Assembly: GCA_954871525.1 (NCBI GenBank)
Contig: OX940870.1
Span: forward strand, 18,755,501-18,819,500
Source: Parietaria judaica
Taxonomy: Eukaryota > Streptophyta > Magnoliopsida > Rosales > Urticaceae
Direction: 5' to 3'
DNA: 64,000 bases
Positions within the stretch are counted from its first letter, which is position 1. Every line of letters starts with the position of its first letter. Position numbers and translations under genes: made by a program. Shown piece after piece: positions 1-10,412 of the stretch. The notes below the pieces were generated by a model. That model was not told the origin of the DNA. It saw only the letters and a program-made list of their open reading frames with translations, and ran no database searches.

Positions 1-260
1 CATCAAGAACGCGTCGTACTTTCGCTCGTATGGAAACTACGTTTTTATTGTATCGGTTGTCTTTTTATCGCTTTCACAATGACTTATTGAAACTAGAAAA
101 TATTTCTTTGCCATTTAGCTATTTATATAATTAAAAGTGATACAATTAAACATTATTAGGGTGTTGAAAGTTTAATTTTTGTTAAAAAAATCTTTTATTA
201 TGGTTCTTTACCCTATAAGTGAAAAAAAGACTCAATTTTTTTTGTCGAGCACGTGTTAGT
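1..260 (+). repeat. H0: partial HOR copy, 3' part of an M7 monomer
   Basis: The window opens inside M7, at the point equivalent to 2539 in the next unit. It carries the subfamily A form of M7 (gaaaatatt rather than gaagatatt near 97). It has one T fewer than all later copies in the T run near 192-195, so this piece is one base short. Confidence 0.95.
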
Positions 261-620
261 CGTTGCGAATAGATTTTACGGTCGATATCGTTCCTTTTCA
301 TGAAAAAACTAACGTTTTTTTATTAGTACGACCTAACTGAAGGTCTCGACATTAAATTTGGCATCACGAACGCATCGTACTTTCGGTCGTAGGGAAACTA
401 AGTTTTTAACGTATCGGTTGTGTTTTTAACGCTTTCACAATGGCTTATTGAAACTAGAAGATATTTCTTCGCCATTTACCTATTTATATAAGTAAAAGTG
501 ATACGACTAAACGTTATTACGTTGTCGAATGTTTAATTTTTGTTAAAAAAATCTTGTTATTATGATTCTTTAACCTAAAAGAGGAAAAAGACTCAGTTTT
601 TTTGTCGAACACGTGTTAAT
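261..620 (+). repeat. Monomer type M1 (reference copy in H1), 360 bases
   Basis: This is the shortest monomer. Diagnostic words are cgttgcgaatag at its start, acctaactgaagg, catcacgaacg, ttcggtcgtagggaaac and acgactaaacg, with atgattctttaacc in the tail. It lacks one T/A in the segment after aacgtt, and has cctaactga where other types have cccaaatga. Its tail contains the only ten-base perfect palindrome AACACGTGTT in the unit (608-617). M1 distinguishes subfamily A (ttttacgg, tttttaacgc) from B (ttttaggg, tttttatcgc). Confidence 0.95.
608..617. other. Ten-base perfect palindrome around CACGTG in M1 tail
   Basis: AACACGTGTT reads the same on both strands. CACGTG lies about 6-11 bases before the monomer phase point in five of the seven tails (H1: 250-255, 610-615, 1337-1342, 2064-2069, 2426-2431). 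The M2 tail has CATGTG and the M4 tail CACATG. CACGTG is the core of many bHLH protein sites (E-box/G-box, yeast CDEI), but binding here is only a possibility. Confidence 0.6.
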
Positions 621-983
621 CGTTGCGACAAGATTTTAGGATCGATATTGTTCCTTTTCAAGAAAAAACTAACGTTATTTTTATTAGTACGACCCAAATG
701 AATGTCTCGACATTAAATTTGGCATCAAGAACGCATCGTACTATCGCTCGTATGGAAACTAAGTTTTTAACGTATCGGTTTCATTTTTATCGCTTTCACA
801 ATAGCTTATTCAAACTAGAAGAAATTTATTCGCTATTTAGCAATTAAAATAAGTAAAAGTGATACAATTAAACGTTATTAGGGTGTCGAAAGTTTAATTT
901 TTGTTAAAAAAATCTTTATATTATGGTTCTTTACCGTATAAGAGAAAAAAAGGCTCAATTTTTTTTGTCGAGCATGTGTTAGT
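621..983 (+). repeat. Monomer type M2 (reference copy in H1), 363 bases
   Basis: Diagnostic words are gatattgttcc, aatgaatgtctcg, actatcgctcg, ggtttcattttt, caatagcttattcaaac and tcgctatttagcaatt. The tail has ctttatattatgg and ccgtataagag, and ends with gagcatgtg, so the CACGTG seen in most tails is CATGTG here. The M2 tail is one of the two recombination partners in the deletion that produced H20. Confidence 0.95.
665..682. other. 18-base dyad symmetry centred on AACGTT in M2
   Basis: The tract AAAACTAACGTTATTTTT is an inverted repeat without a loop and with one mismatched pair (C/T). The core TAACGTTA is a perfect palindrome. It is kept in M2, M3 and M4, and nearly so in M7 and M6. It is disturbed in M5 (caaacgtta) and M1 (taacgtttt). 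It could form a small cruciform or bind a dimeric protein; neither is shown. Confidence 0.5.
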
Positions 984-1347
984 CGTTGCGACAAGATTTT
1001 AGGATCGATATCGTTCCTTTTTAAAAAAAAAACTAACGTTATTTTTATTAGTACGACCCAAATGAAGGTCTCGACATTAAATTTGGCATCAAGAACGCAT
1101 CGTACTTTCGCTAAAATGGAAACTAAGTTTTTAACGTATCGGTTGTGTTTTTATCGCTTTCACAATGGCTTACTGAAACTAGAAGATATTTCTTCTCCAT
1201 TTACCTATAAATATAAGTAAAAGTGATACAATTAAACGTTATTAGTTTGTCGAAAGTTTGAATTTTGTTAAAAAAAATCTTGTTGTTATGGTTCTTTACC
1301 CTAAAAGAGGAAAAAGACTCAATTTTTTTGGTGGAGCACGTGTTAAT
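984..1347 (+). repeat. Monomer type M3 (reference copy in H1), 364 bases
   Basis: Diagnostic words are a ten-base A run after cctttt (near 1022-1031), tcgctaaaatgg, gcttactgaaac, cctataaatataag, gttattagtttgtcg, gtttgaattttg and ttgttgttatgg. The tail ends ttggtggagcacg instead of ttgtcgagcacg. M3 is the most variable type across the array: catcaag becomes cataaag, and actaagttt becomes actaaattt, in the right-hand half. Confidence 0.95.
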
Positions 1348-1709
1348 CGTTGCGACAAGATTTTAGGATCAATATTGTTCTTATTCCAGAAAAAAACTAA
1401 CGTTATTTTTATTAGTTCAACCCAAATGAAGGTCTCGACATTAAATTTTGCATCAAGAACGCATTGTACTTTCGCTCGTATGGAAACTACGTTTTTATTG
1501 TATCGGTTGTGTTTTATCGCTTTCACAATGGCTTATTGAAACTAGAAGATATTTCTTCTCCATTTACCTATTAATATAAGTAAAAGTGATACAATTAAAC
1601 GTTATTAGTGTGTCGAAAGTTTAATTTTTGTTAAAAAAATCTTGTTATTATGGTTCTTTAACCTAAAAGAGTAAAAATACTGAGTTTTATTTGTCGAGCA
1701 CATGTTAAT
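1348..1709 (+). repeat. Monomer type M4 (reference copy in H1), 362 bases
   Basis: Diagnostic words are gatcaatattg, cttattccag, attagttcaacc, aaattttgcatc, gcattgtac, actacgtttttattg and gttttatcgc. The tail has gagtaaaaatactgag and gagcacatg. I counted 50 C, 55 G and 13 CpG by hand (29% GC, CpG observed/expected about 1.7). It shares cttattccag, caaccc and actacgtttttattg with M7, and both are preceded by gtttgaattttg in the previous tail. M4 and M7 are therefore closer relatives than neighbouring types are. Confidence 0.95.
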
Positions 1710-2074
1710 CGTTGCGACAAGATTTTAGGATCGATATCGTTCCTTTTCAAGAAAAAACAAACGTTATTTTCATTAGTACGACCCAAATGAAAGTCTCGAT
1801 ATTAAATTTGGCATCAAGAACGTATCGTACTTTCACTCGTATGGAAAGTAAGTTTTTAACGTATTGGTTGCACTTTTATCGCTTTCACAATGGCTTATTG
1901 AAACTAGAAAAAATTTCTTTGCCATTTAACTATTAAAATAAGTAAAATAGATACAATTACACGTTATTAGGGTGTCGAAAGTTTAATTTTTGTTAAAAAA
2001 AATCTTTTTATTATGGTTCTTTATCCTATAAGAGGAAAAAAAGACTCAATTTTTTTTGTCGAGCACGTGTTAGT
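1710..2074 (+). repeat. Monomer type M5 (reference copy in H1), 365 bases
   Basis: This is the longest monomer. Diagnostic words are caaacgttattttc, atgaaagtctcgatatt, aacgtatcgtac, tcactcgtatgg, gaaagtaag, attggttgcac, ctagaaaaaatttc, aatagatacaattacacg and tttatcctataagagg. It carries an eight-base A run in the tail that varies by one base between copies (7 in H2, 9 in H8). Confidence 0.95.
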
Positions 2075-2436
2075 CGTTGCGAAAAGATTTTAGGTTCGAT
2101 ATCTTTCCTTTTCAATAAAAAACTAACGTTATTTCTTTTAGTACGACCCAAATGAAGGTTTCAACATTTAATTTGGCATCAAGAATGCATCGTACTTTCG
2201 CTCGTATGGAAACTAAGTTTTTAACGTATCTATTGTGTTTTTATCGCTTTCACAATGTCTTAATTATAATAGAATATATTTCTTCTCCATTTACCTATTA
2301 ATATAAGTAAAAGTGATACAATTAAACGTTATTAGTGTGTCGAAAGTTTGAATTTTGTTAAAAAAAATCTTGTTATTATGGTTGTTTACCTTAAAAGAGG
2401 AAAAAGACTCAGTTTTTTTGTCGAGCACGTGTTAAT
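2075..2436 (+). repeat. Monomer type M6 (reference copy in H1), 362 bases here, 361 standard
   Basis: Diagnostic words are ttcgatatctttcc, cgttatttctttta, ggtttcaacatttaat, aatgcatcg, cgtatctattgtg, gtcttaattataatag and ggttgtttacc. In H1-H4 it reads caataaaa near 2113-2120, while H5 onward reads caagaaaa. This is one of the markers that separate subfamily A from B. Confidence 0.95.
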
Positions 2437-2799
2437 CGTTGCGAAAAGATTTAAGGATCCATATCGTTCTTATTCCAGAAAAAATTAACGTTAGTTTTAT
2501 TAGTGCAACCCAAATGAAGGTCTCGACATTAAATTTGGCATCAAGAACGCGTCGTACTTTCGCTCGTATGGAAACTACGTTTTTATTGTATCGGTTGTCT
2601 TTTTATCGCTTTCACAATGACTTATTGAAACTAGAAAATATTTCTTTGCCATTTAGCTATTTATATAATTAAAAGTGATACAATTAAACATTATTAGGGT
2701 GTTGAAAGTTTAATTTTTGTTAAAAAAATCTTTTTATTATGGTTCTTTACCCTATAAGTGAAAAAAAGACTCAATTTTTTTTGTCGAGCACGTGTTAGT
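2437..2799 (+). repeat. Monomer type M7 (reference copy in H1), 363 bases
   Basis: Diagnostic words are gatttaaggatccatatcg, aattaacgttagtttta, gtgcaaccc, aacgcgtcg, tcggttgtctttt, caatgactt, gctatttatataatt, aaacattattagg and gtgttgaaag. It holds the only BamHI recognition word (ggatcc, 2455-2460) I found in the unit, so BamHI is predicted to cut once per HOR. Three alleles of one site exist along the array: gaaaatatt (H0-H4), gaagatatt (most copies) and gacgatatt (H12, H13). Confidence 0.95.
2455..2460. other. BamHI word ggatcc, once per HOR (in M7)
   Basis: Seen at M7 start plus 18 bases, for example at 2455, 4992 and 7530. Other types carry ggatcg, ggatca or ggttcg at this place. The spacing gives fragments of about 2538 bases, except one of 1815 bases from the short copy H20. 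Confidence 0.85.
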
Positions 2800-5336
2800 C
2801 GTTGCGAATAGATTTTACGGTCGATATCGTTCCTTTTCATGAAAAAACTAACGTTTTTTTATTAGTACGACCTAACTGAAGGTCTCGACATTAAATTTGG
2901 CATCACGAACGCATCGTACTTTCGGTCGTAGGGAAACTAAGTTTTTAACGTATCGGTTGTGTTTTTAACGCTTTCACAATGGCTTATTGAAACTAGAAGA
3001 TATTTCTTCGCCATTTACCTATTTATATAAGTAAAAGTGATACGACTAAACGTTATTACGTTGTCGAATGTTTAATTTTTGTTAAAAAAATCTTGTTATT
3101 ATGATTCTTTAACCTAAAAGAGGAAAAAGACTCAGTTTTTTTGTCGAACACGTGTTAATCGTTGCGACAAGATTTTAGGATCGATATTGTTCCTTTTCAA
3201 GAAAAAACTAACGTTATTTTTATTAGTACGACCCAAATGAATGTCTCGACATTAAATTTGGCATCAAGAACGCATCGTACTATCGCTCGTATGGAAACTA
3301 AGTTTTTAACGTATCGGTTTCATTTTTATCGCTTTCACAATAGCTTATTCAAACTAGAAGAAATTTATTCGCTATTTAGCAATTAAAATAAGTAAAAGTG
3401 ATACAATTAAACGTTATTAGGGTGTCGAAAGTTTAATTTTTGTTAAAAAAATCTTTATATTATGGTTCTTTACCGTATAAGAGAAAAAAAGGCTCAATTT
3501 TTTTTGTCGAGCATGTGTTAGTCGTTGCGACAAGATTTTAGGATCGATATCGTTCCTTTTTAAAAAAAAAACTAACGTTATTTTTATTAGTACGACCCAA
3601 ATGAAGGTCTCGACATTAAATTTGGCATCAAGAACGCATCGTACTTTCGCTAAAATGGAAACTAAGTTTTTAACGTATCGGTTGTGTTTTTATCGCTTTC
3701 ACAATGGCTTACTGAAACTAGAAGATATTTCTTCTCCATTTACCTATAAATATAAGTAAAAGTGATACAATTAAACGTTATTAGTTTGTCGAAAGTTTGA
3801 ATTTTGTTAAAAAAAATCTTGTTGTTATGGTTCTTTACCCTAAAAGAGGAAAAAGACTCAATTTTTTTGGTGGAGCACGTGTTAATCGTTGCGACAAGAT
3901 TTTAGGATCAATATTGTTCTTATTCCAGAAAAAAACTAACGTTATTTTTATTAGTTCAACCCAAATGAAGGTCTCGACATTAAATTTTGCATCAAGAACG
4001 CATTGTACTTTCGCTCGTATGGAAACTACGTTTTTATTGTATCGGTTGTGTTTTATCGCTTTCACAATGGCTTATTGAAACTAGAAGATATTTCTTCTCC
4101 ATTTACCTATTAATATAAGTAAAAGTGATACAATTAAACGTTATTAGTGTGTCGAAAGTTTAATTTTTGTTAAAAAAATCTTGTTATTATGGTTCTTTAA
4201 CCTAAAAGAGTAAAAATACTGAGTTTTATTTGTCGAGCACATGTTAATCGTTGCGACAAGATTTTAGGATCGATATCGTTCCTTTTCAAGAAAAAACAAA
4301 CGTTATTTTCATTAGTACGACCCAAATGAAAGTCTCGATATTAAATTTGGCATCAAGAACGTATCGTACTTTCACTCGTATGGAAAGTAAGTTTTTAACG
4401 TATTGGTTGCACTTTTATCGCTTTCACAATGGCTTATTGAAACTAGAAAAAATTTCTTTGCCATTTAACTATTAAAATAAGTAAAATAGATACAATTACA
4501 CGTTATTAGGGTGTCGAAAGTTTAATTTTTGTTAAAAAAATCTTTTTATTATGGTTCTTTATCCTATAAGAGGAAAAAAAGACTCAATTTTTTTTGTCGA
4601 GCACGTGTTAGTCGTTGCGAAAAGATTTTAGGTTCGATATCTTTCCTTTTCAATAAAAAACTAACGTTATTTCTTTTAGTACGACCCAAATGAAGGTTTC
4701 AACATTTAATTTGGCATCAAGAATGCATCGTACTTTCGCTCGTATGGAAACTAAGTTTTTAACGTATCTATTGTGTTTTTATCGCTTTCACAATGTCTTA
4801 ATTATAATAGAATATATTTCTTCTCCATTTACCTATTAATATAAGTAAAAGTGATACAATTAAACGTTATTAGTGTGTCGAAAGTTTGAATTTTGTTAAA
4901 AAAATCTTGTTATTATGGTTGTTTACCTTAAAAGAGGAAAAAGACTCAGTTTTTTTGTCGAGCACGTGTTAATCGTTGCGAAAAGATTTAAGGATCCATA
5001 TCGTTCTTATTCCAGAAAAAATTAACGTTAGTTTTATTAGTGCAACCCAAATGAAGGTCTCGACATTAAATTTGGCATCAAGAACGCGTCGTACTTTCGC
5101 TCGTATGGAAACTACGTTTTTATTGTATCGGTTGTCTTTTTATCGCTTTCACAATGACTTATTGAAACTAGAAAATATTTCTTTGCCATTTAGCTATTTA
5201 TATAATTAAAAGTGATACAATTAAACATTATTAGGGTGTTGAAAGTTTAATTTTTGTTAAAAAAATCTTTTTATTATGGTTCTTTACCCTATAAGTGAAA
5301 AAAAGACTCAATTTTTTTTGTCGAGCACGTGTTAGT
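2800..5336 (+). repeat. H2: seven-monomer HOR copy, subfamily A
   Basis: 2537 bases. One base is missing from the A run in the M5 tail near 4533-4539 (seven A instead of eight). All subfamily A markers are present. I noticed no other private change. Confidence 0.96.
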
Positions 5337-7874
5337 CGTTGCGAATAGATTTTACGGTCGATATCGTTCCTTTTCATGAAAAAACTAACGTTTTTTTATT
5401 AGTACGACCTAACTGAAGGTCTCGACATTAAATTTGGCATCACGAACGCATCGTACTTTCGGTCGTAGGGAAACTAAGTTTTTAACGTATCGGTTGTGTT
5501 TTTAACGCTTTCACAATGGCTTATTGAAACTAGAAGATATTTCTTCGCCATTTACCTATTTATATAAGTAAAAGTGATACGACTAAACGTTATTACGTTG
5601 TCGAATGTTTAATTTTTGTTAAAAAAATCTTGTTATTATGATTCTTTAACCTAAAAGAGGAAAAAGACTCAGTTTTTTTGTCGAACACGTGTTAATCGTT
5701 GCGACAAGATTTTAGGATCGATATTGTTCCTTTTCAAGAAAAAACTAACGTTATTTTTATTAGTACGACCCAAATGAATGTCTCGACATTAAATTTGGCA
5801 TCAAGAACGCATCGTACTATCGCTCGTATGGAAACTAAGTTTTTAACGTATCGGTTTCATTTTTATCGCTTTCACAATAGCTTATTCAAACTAGAAGAAA
5901 TTTATTCGCTATTTAGCAATTAAAATAAGTAAAAGTGATACAATTAAACGTTATTAGGGTGTCGAAAGTTTAATTTTTGTTAAAAAAATCTTTATATTAT
6001 GGTTCTTTACCGTATAAGAGAAAAAAAGGCTCAATTTTTTTTGTCGAGCATGTGTTAGTCGTTGCGACAAGATTTTAGGATCGATATCGTTCCTTTTTAA
6101 AAAAAAAACTAACGTTATTTTTATTAGTACGACCCAAATGAAGGTCTCGACATTAAATTTGGCATCAAGAACGCATCGTACTTTCGCTAAAATGGAAACT
6201 AAGTTTTTAACGTATCGGTTGTGTTTTTATCGCTTTCACAATGGCTTACTGAAACTAGAAGATATTTCTTCTCCATTTACCTATAAATATAAGTAAAAGT
6301 GATACAATTAAACGTTATTAGTTTGTCGAAAGTTTGAATTTTGTTAAAAAAAATCTTGTTGTTATGGTTCTTTACCCTAAAAGAGGAAAAAGACTCAATT
6401 TTTTTGGTGGAGCACGTGTTAATCGTTGCGACAAGATTTTAGGATCAATATTGTTCTTATTCCAGAAAAAAACTAACGTTATTTTTATTAGTTCAACCCA
6501 AATGAAGGTCTCGACATTAAATTTTGCATCAAGAACGCATTGTACTTTCGCTCGTATGGAAACTACGTTTTTATTGTATCGGTTGTGTTTTATCGCTTTC
6601 ACAATGGCTTATTGAAACTAGAAGATATTTCTTCTCCATTTACCTATTAATATAAGTAAAAGTGATACAATTAAACGTTATTAGTGTGTCGAAAGTTTAA
6701 TTTTTGTTAAAAAAATCTTGTTATTATGGTTCTTTAACCTAAAAGAGTAAAAATACTGAGTTTTATTTGTCGAGCACATGTTAATCGTTGCGACAAGATT
6801 TTAGGATCGATATCGTTCCTTTTCAAGAAAAAACAAACGTTATTTTCATTAGTACGACCCAAATGAAAGTCTCGATATTAAATTTGGCATCAAGAACGTA
6901 TCGTACTTTCACTCGTATGGAAAGTAAGTTTTTAACGTATTGGTTGCACTTTTATCGCTTTCACAATGGCTTATTGAAACTAGAAAAAATTTCTTTGCCA
7001 TTTAACTATTAAAATAAGTAAAATAGATACAATTACACGTTATTAGGGTGTCGAAAGTTTAATTTTTGTTAAAAAAAATCTTTTTATTATGGTTCTTTAT
7101 CCTATAAGAGGAAAAAAAGACTCAATTTTTTTTGTCGAGCACGTGTTAGTCGTTGCGAAAAGATTTTAGGTTCGATATCTTTCCTTTTCAATAAAAAACT
7201 AACGTTATTTCTTTTAGTACGACCCAAATGAAGGTTTCAACATTTAATTTGGCATCAAGAATGCATCGTACTTTCGCTCGTATGGAAACTAAGTTTTTAA
7301 CGTATCTATTGTGTTTTTATCGCTTTCACAATGTCTTAATTATAATAGAATATATTTCTTCTCCATTTACCTATTAATATAAGTAAAAGTGATACAATTA
7401 AACGTTATTAGTGTGTCGAAAGTTTGAATTTTGTTAAAAAAATCTTGTTATTATGGTTGTTTACCTTAAAAGAGGAAAAAGACTCAGTTTTTTTGTCGAG
7501 CACGTGTTAATCGTTGCGAAAAGATTTAAGGATCCATATCGTTCTTATTCCAGAAAAAATTAACGTTAGTTTTATTAGTGCAACCCAAATGAAGGTCTCG
7601 ACATTAAATTTGGCATCAAGAACGCGTCGTACTTTCGCTCGTATGGAAACTACGTTTTTATTGTATCGGTTGTCTTTTTATCGCTTTCACAATGACTTAT
7701 TGAAACTAGAAAATATTTCTTTGCCATTTAGCTATTTATATAATTAAAAGTGATACAATTAAACATTATTAGGGTGTTGAAAGTTTAATTTTTGTTAAAA
7801 AAATCTTTTTATTATGGTTCTTTACCCTATAAGTGAAAAAAAGACTCAATTTTTTTTGTCGAGCACGTGTTAGT
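5337..7874 (+). repeat. H3: seven-monomer HOR copy, subfamily A
   Basis: 2538 bases with all subfamily A markers. By eye I could not separate it from H4, so it serves as the subfamily A consensus. Confidence 0.96.
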
Positions 7875-10412
7875 CGTTGCGAATAGATTTTACGGTCGAT
7901 ATCGTTCCTTTTCATGAAAAAACTAACGTTTTTTTATTAGTACGACCTAACTGAAGGTCTCGACATTAAATTTGGCATCACGAACGCATCGTACTTTCGG
8001 TCGTAGGGAAACTAAGTTTTTAACGTATCGGTTGTGTTTTTAACGCTTTCACAATGGCTTATTGAAACTAGAAGATATTTCTTCGCCATTTACCTATTTA
8101 TATAAGTAAAAGTGATACGACTAAACGTTATTACGTTGTCGAATGTTTAATTTTTGTTAAAAAAATCTTGTTATTATGATTCTTTAACCTAAAAGAGGAA
8201 AAAGACTCAGTTTTTTTGTCGAACACGTGTTAATCGTTGCGACAAGATTTTAGGATCGATATTGTTCCTTTTCAAGAAAAAACTAACGTTATTTTTATTA
8301 GTACGACCCAAATGAATGTCTCGACATTAAATTTGGCATCAAGAACGCATCGTACTATCGCTCGTATGGAAACTAAGTTTTTAACGTATCGGTTTCATTT
8401 TTATCGCTTTCACAATAGCTTATTCAAACTAGAAGAAATTTATTCGCTATTTAGCAATTAAAATAAGTAAAAGTGATACAATTAAACGTTATTAGGGTGT
8501 CGAAAGTTTAATTTTTGTTAAAAAAATCTTTATATTATGGTTCTTTACCGTATAAGAGAAAAAAAGGCTCAATTTTTTTTGTCGAGCATGTGTTAGTCGT
8601 TGCGACAAGATTTTAGGATCGATATCGTTCCTTTTTAAAAAAAAAACTAACGTTATTTTTATTAGTACGACCCAAATGAAGGTCTCGACATTAAATTTGG
8701 CATCAAGAACGCATCGTACTTTCGCTAAAATGGAAACTAAGTTTTTAACGTATCGGTTGTGTTTTTATCGCTTTCACAATGGCTTACTGAAACTAGAAGA
8801 TATTTCTTCTCCATTTACCTATAAATATAAGTAAAAGTGATACAATTAAACGTTATTAGTTTGTCGAAAGTTTGAATTTTGTTAAAAAAAATCTTGTTGT
8901 TATGGTTCTTTACCCTAAAAGAGGAAAAAGACTCAATTTTTTTGGTGGAGCACGTGTTAATCGTTGCGACAAGATTTTAGGATCAATATTGTTCTTATTC
9001 CAGAAAAAAACTAACGTTATTTTTATTAGTTCAACCCAAATGAAGGTCTCGACATTAAATTTTGCATCAAGAACGCATTGTACTTTCGCTCGTATGGAAA
9101 CTACGTTTTTATTGTATCGGTTGTGTTTTATCGCTTTCACAATGGCTTATTGAAACTAGAAGATATTTCTTCTCCATTTACCTATTAATATAAGTAAAAG
9201 TGATACAATTAAACGTTATTAGTGTGTCGAAAGTTTAATTTTTGTTAAAAAAATCTTGTTATTATGGTTCTTTAACCTAAAAGAGTAAAAATACTGAGTT
9301 TTATTTGTCGAGCACATGTTAATCGTTGCGACAAGATTTTAGGATCGATATCGTTCCTTTTCAAGAAAAAACAAACGTTATTTTCATTAGTACGACCCAA
9401 ATGAAAGTCTCGATATTAAATTTGGCATCAAGAACGTATCGTACTTTCACTCGTATGGAAAGTAAGTTTTTAACGTATTGGTTGCACTTTTATCGCTTTC
9501 ACAATGGCTTATTGAAACTAGAAAAAATTTCTTTGCCATTTAACTATTAAAATAAGTAAAATAGATACAATTACACGTTATTAGGGTGTCGAAAGTTTAA
9601 TTTTTGTTAAAAAAAATCTTTTTATTATGGTTCTTTATCCTATAAGAGGAAAAAAAGACTCAATTTTTTTTGTCGAGCACGTGTTAGTCGTTGCGAAAAG
9701 ATTTTAGGTTCGATATCTTTCCTTTTCAATAAAAAACTAACGTTATTTCTTTTAGTACGACCCAAATGAAGGTTTCAACATTTAATTTGGCATCAAGAAT
9801 GCATCGTACTTTCGCTCGTATGGAAACTAAGTTTTTAACGTATCTATTGTGTTTTTATCGCTTTCACAATGTCTTAATTATAATAGAATATATTTCTTCT
9901 CCATTTACCTATTAATATAAGTAAAAGTGATACAATTAAACGTTATTAGTGTGTCGAAAGTTTGAATTTTGTTAAAAAAATCTTGTTATTATGGTTGTTT
10001 ACCTTAAAAGAGGAAAAAGACTCAGTTTTTTTGTCGAGCACGTGTTAATCGTTGCGAAAAGATTTAAGGATCCATATCGTTCTTATTCCAGAAAAAATTA
10101 ACGTTAGTTTTATTAGTGCAACCCAAATGAAGGTCTCGACATTAAATTTGGCATCAAGAACGCGTCGTACTTTCGCTCGTATGGAAACTACGTTTTTATT
10201 GTATCGGTTGTCTTTTTATCGCTTTCACAATGACTTATTGAAACTAGAAAATATTTCTTTGCCATTTAGCTATTTATATAATTAAAAGTGATACAATTAA
10301 ACATTATTAGGGTGTTGAAAGTTTAATTTTTGTTAAAAAAATCTTTTTATTATGGTTCTTTACCCTATAAGTGAAAAAAAGACTCAATTTTTTTTGTCGA
10401 GCACGTGTTAGT
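7875..10412 (+). repeat. H4: seven-monomer HOR copy, subfamily A
   Basis: 2538 bases. This is the last copy with caataaaa in M6 and gaaaatatt in M7. Confidence 0.96.

Larger units (their letters stand above)
261..2799 (+). repeat. H1: complete seven-monomer HOR copy, subfamily A
   Basis: This is the first complete unit, 2539 bases. It is one base longer than standard because the A run in the M6 tail near 2360-2367 has one extra A. It carries all subfamily A markers: M1 has ttttacgg and tttttaacgc, M6 has caataaaa, and M7 has gaaaatatt. It is used here as the reference for monomer boundaries. Confidence 0.97.

Noticed and set aside
623..847. Open frame of 74 codons in M2 and its equivalents in other monomers as a gene family
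   Set aside because: It begins at TTG, not ATG. The equivalent frame is closed in M1 and M3, and in M6 of H1-H4. M4 has a one-base change in an A run that shifts the upstream frame. It shows no recognisable domain and sits in a tandem noncoding repeat.
1296..1526. Minus-strand open frame of 76 codons in M4, repeated in every unit
   Set aside because: It overlaps the plus-strand frame completely, is found in one monomer type only, and has no recognisable domain. It is a chance opening copied with the repeat.
1348..1709. Monomer as a dimer of two halves of about 180 bases
   Set aside because: Short words such as aacgttatt and attag occur twice about 200 bases apart, but the flanks do not align well by eye. 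A self dot-plot of the consensus would decide it.
2924..2945. CENP-B box-like word in M1 (ttcggtcgtaggga)
   Set aside because: The CENP-B core needs TTCG, then an A five bases on, then CGGG. Here the A is a T and CGGG is missing. The matching place in other monomers fits no better.
3410..3425. TTAGGG telomere-like word near many monomer tails
   Set aside because: It is a single word inside each monomer (attattagggtgtcg), not a tandem array of telomere repeats.
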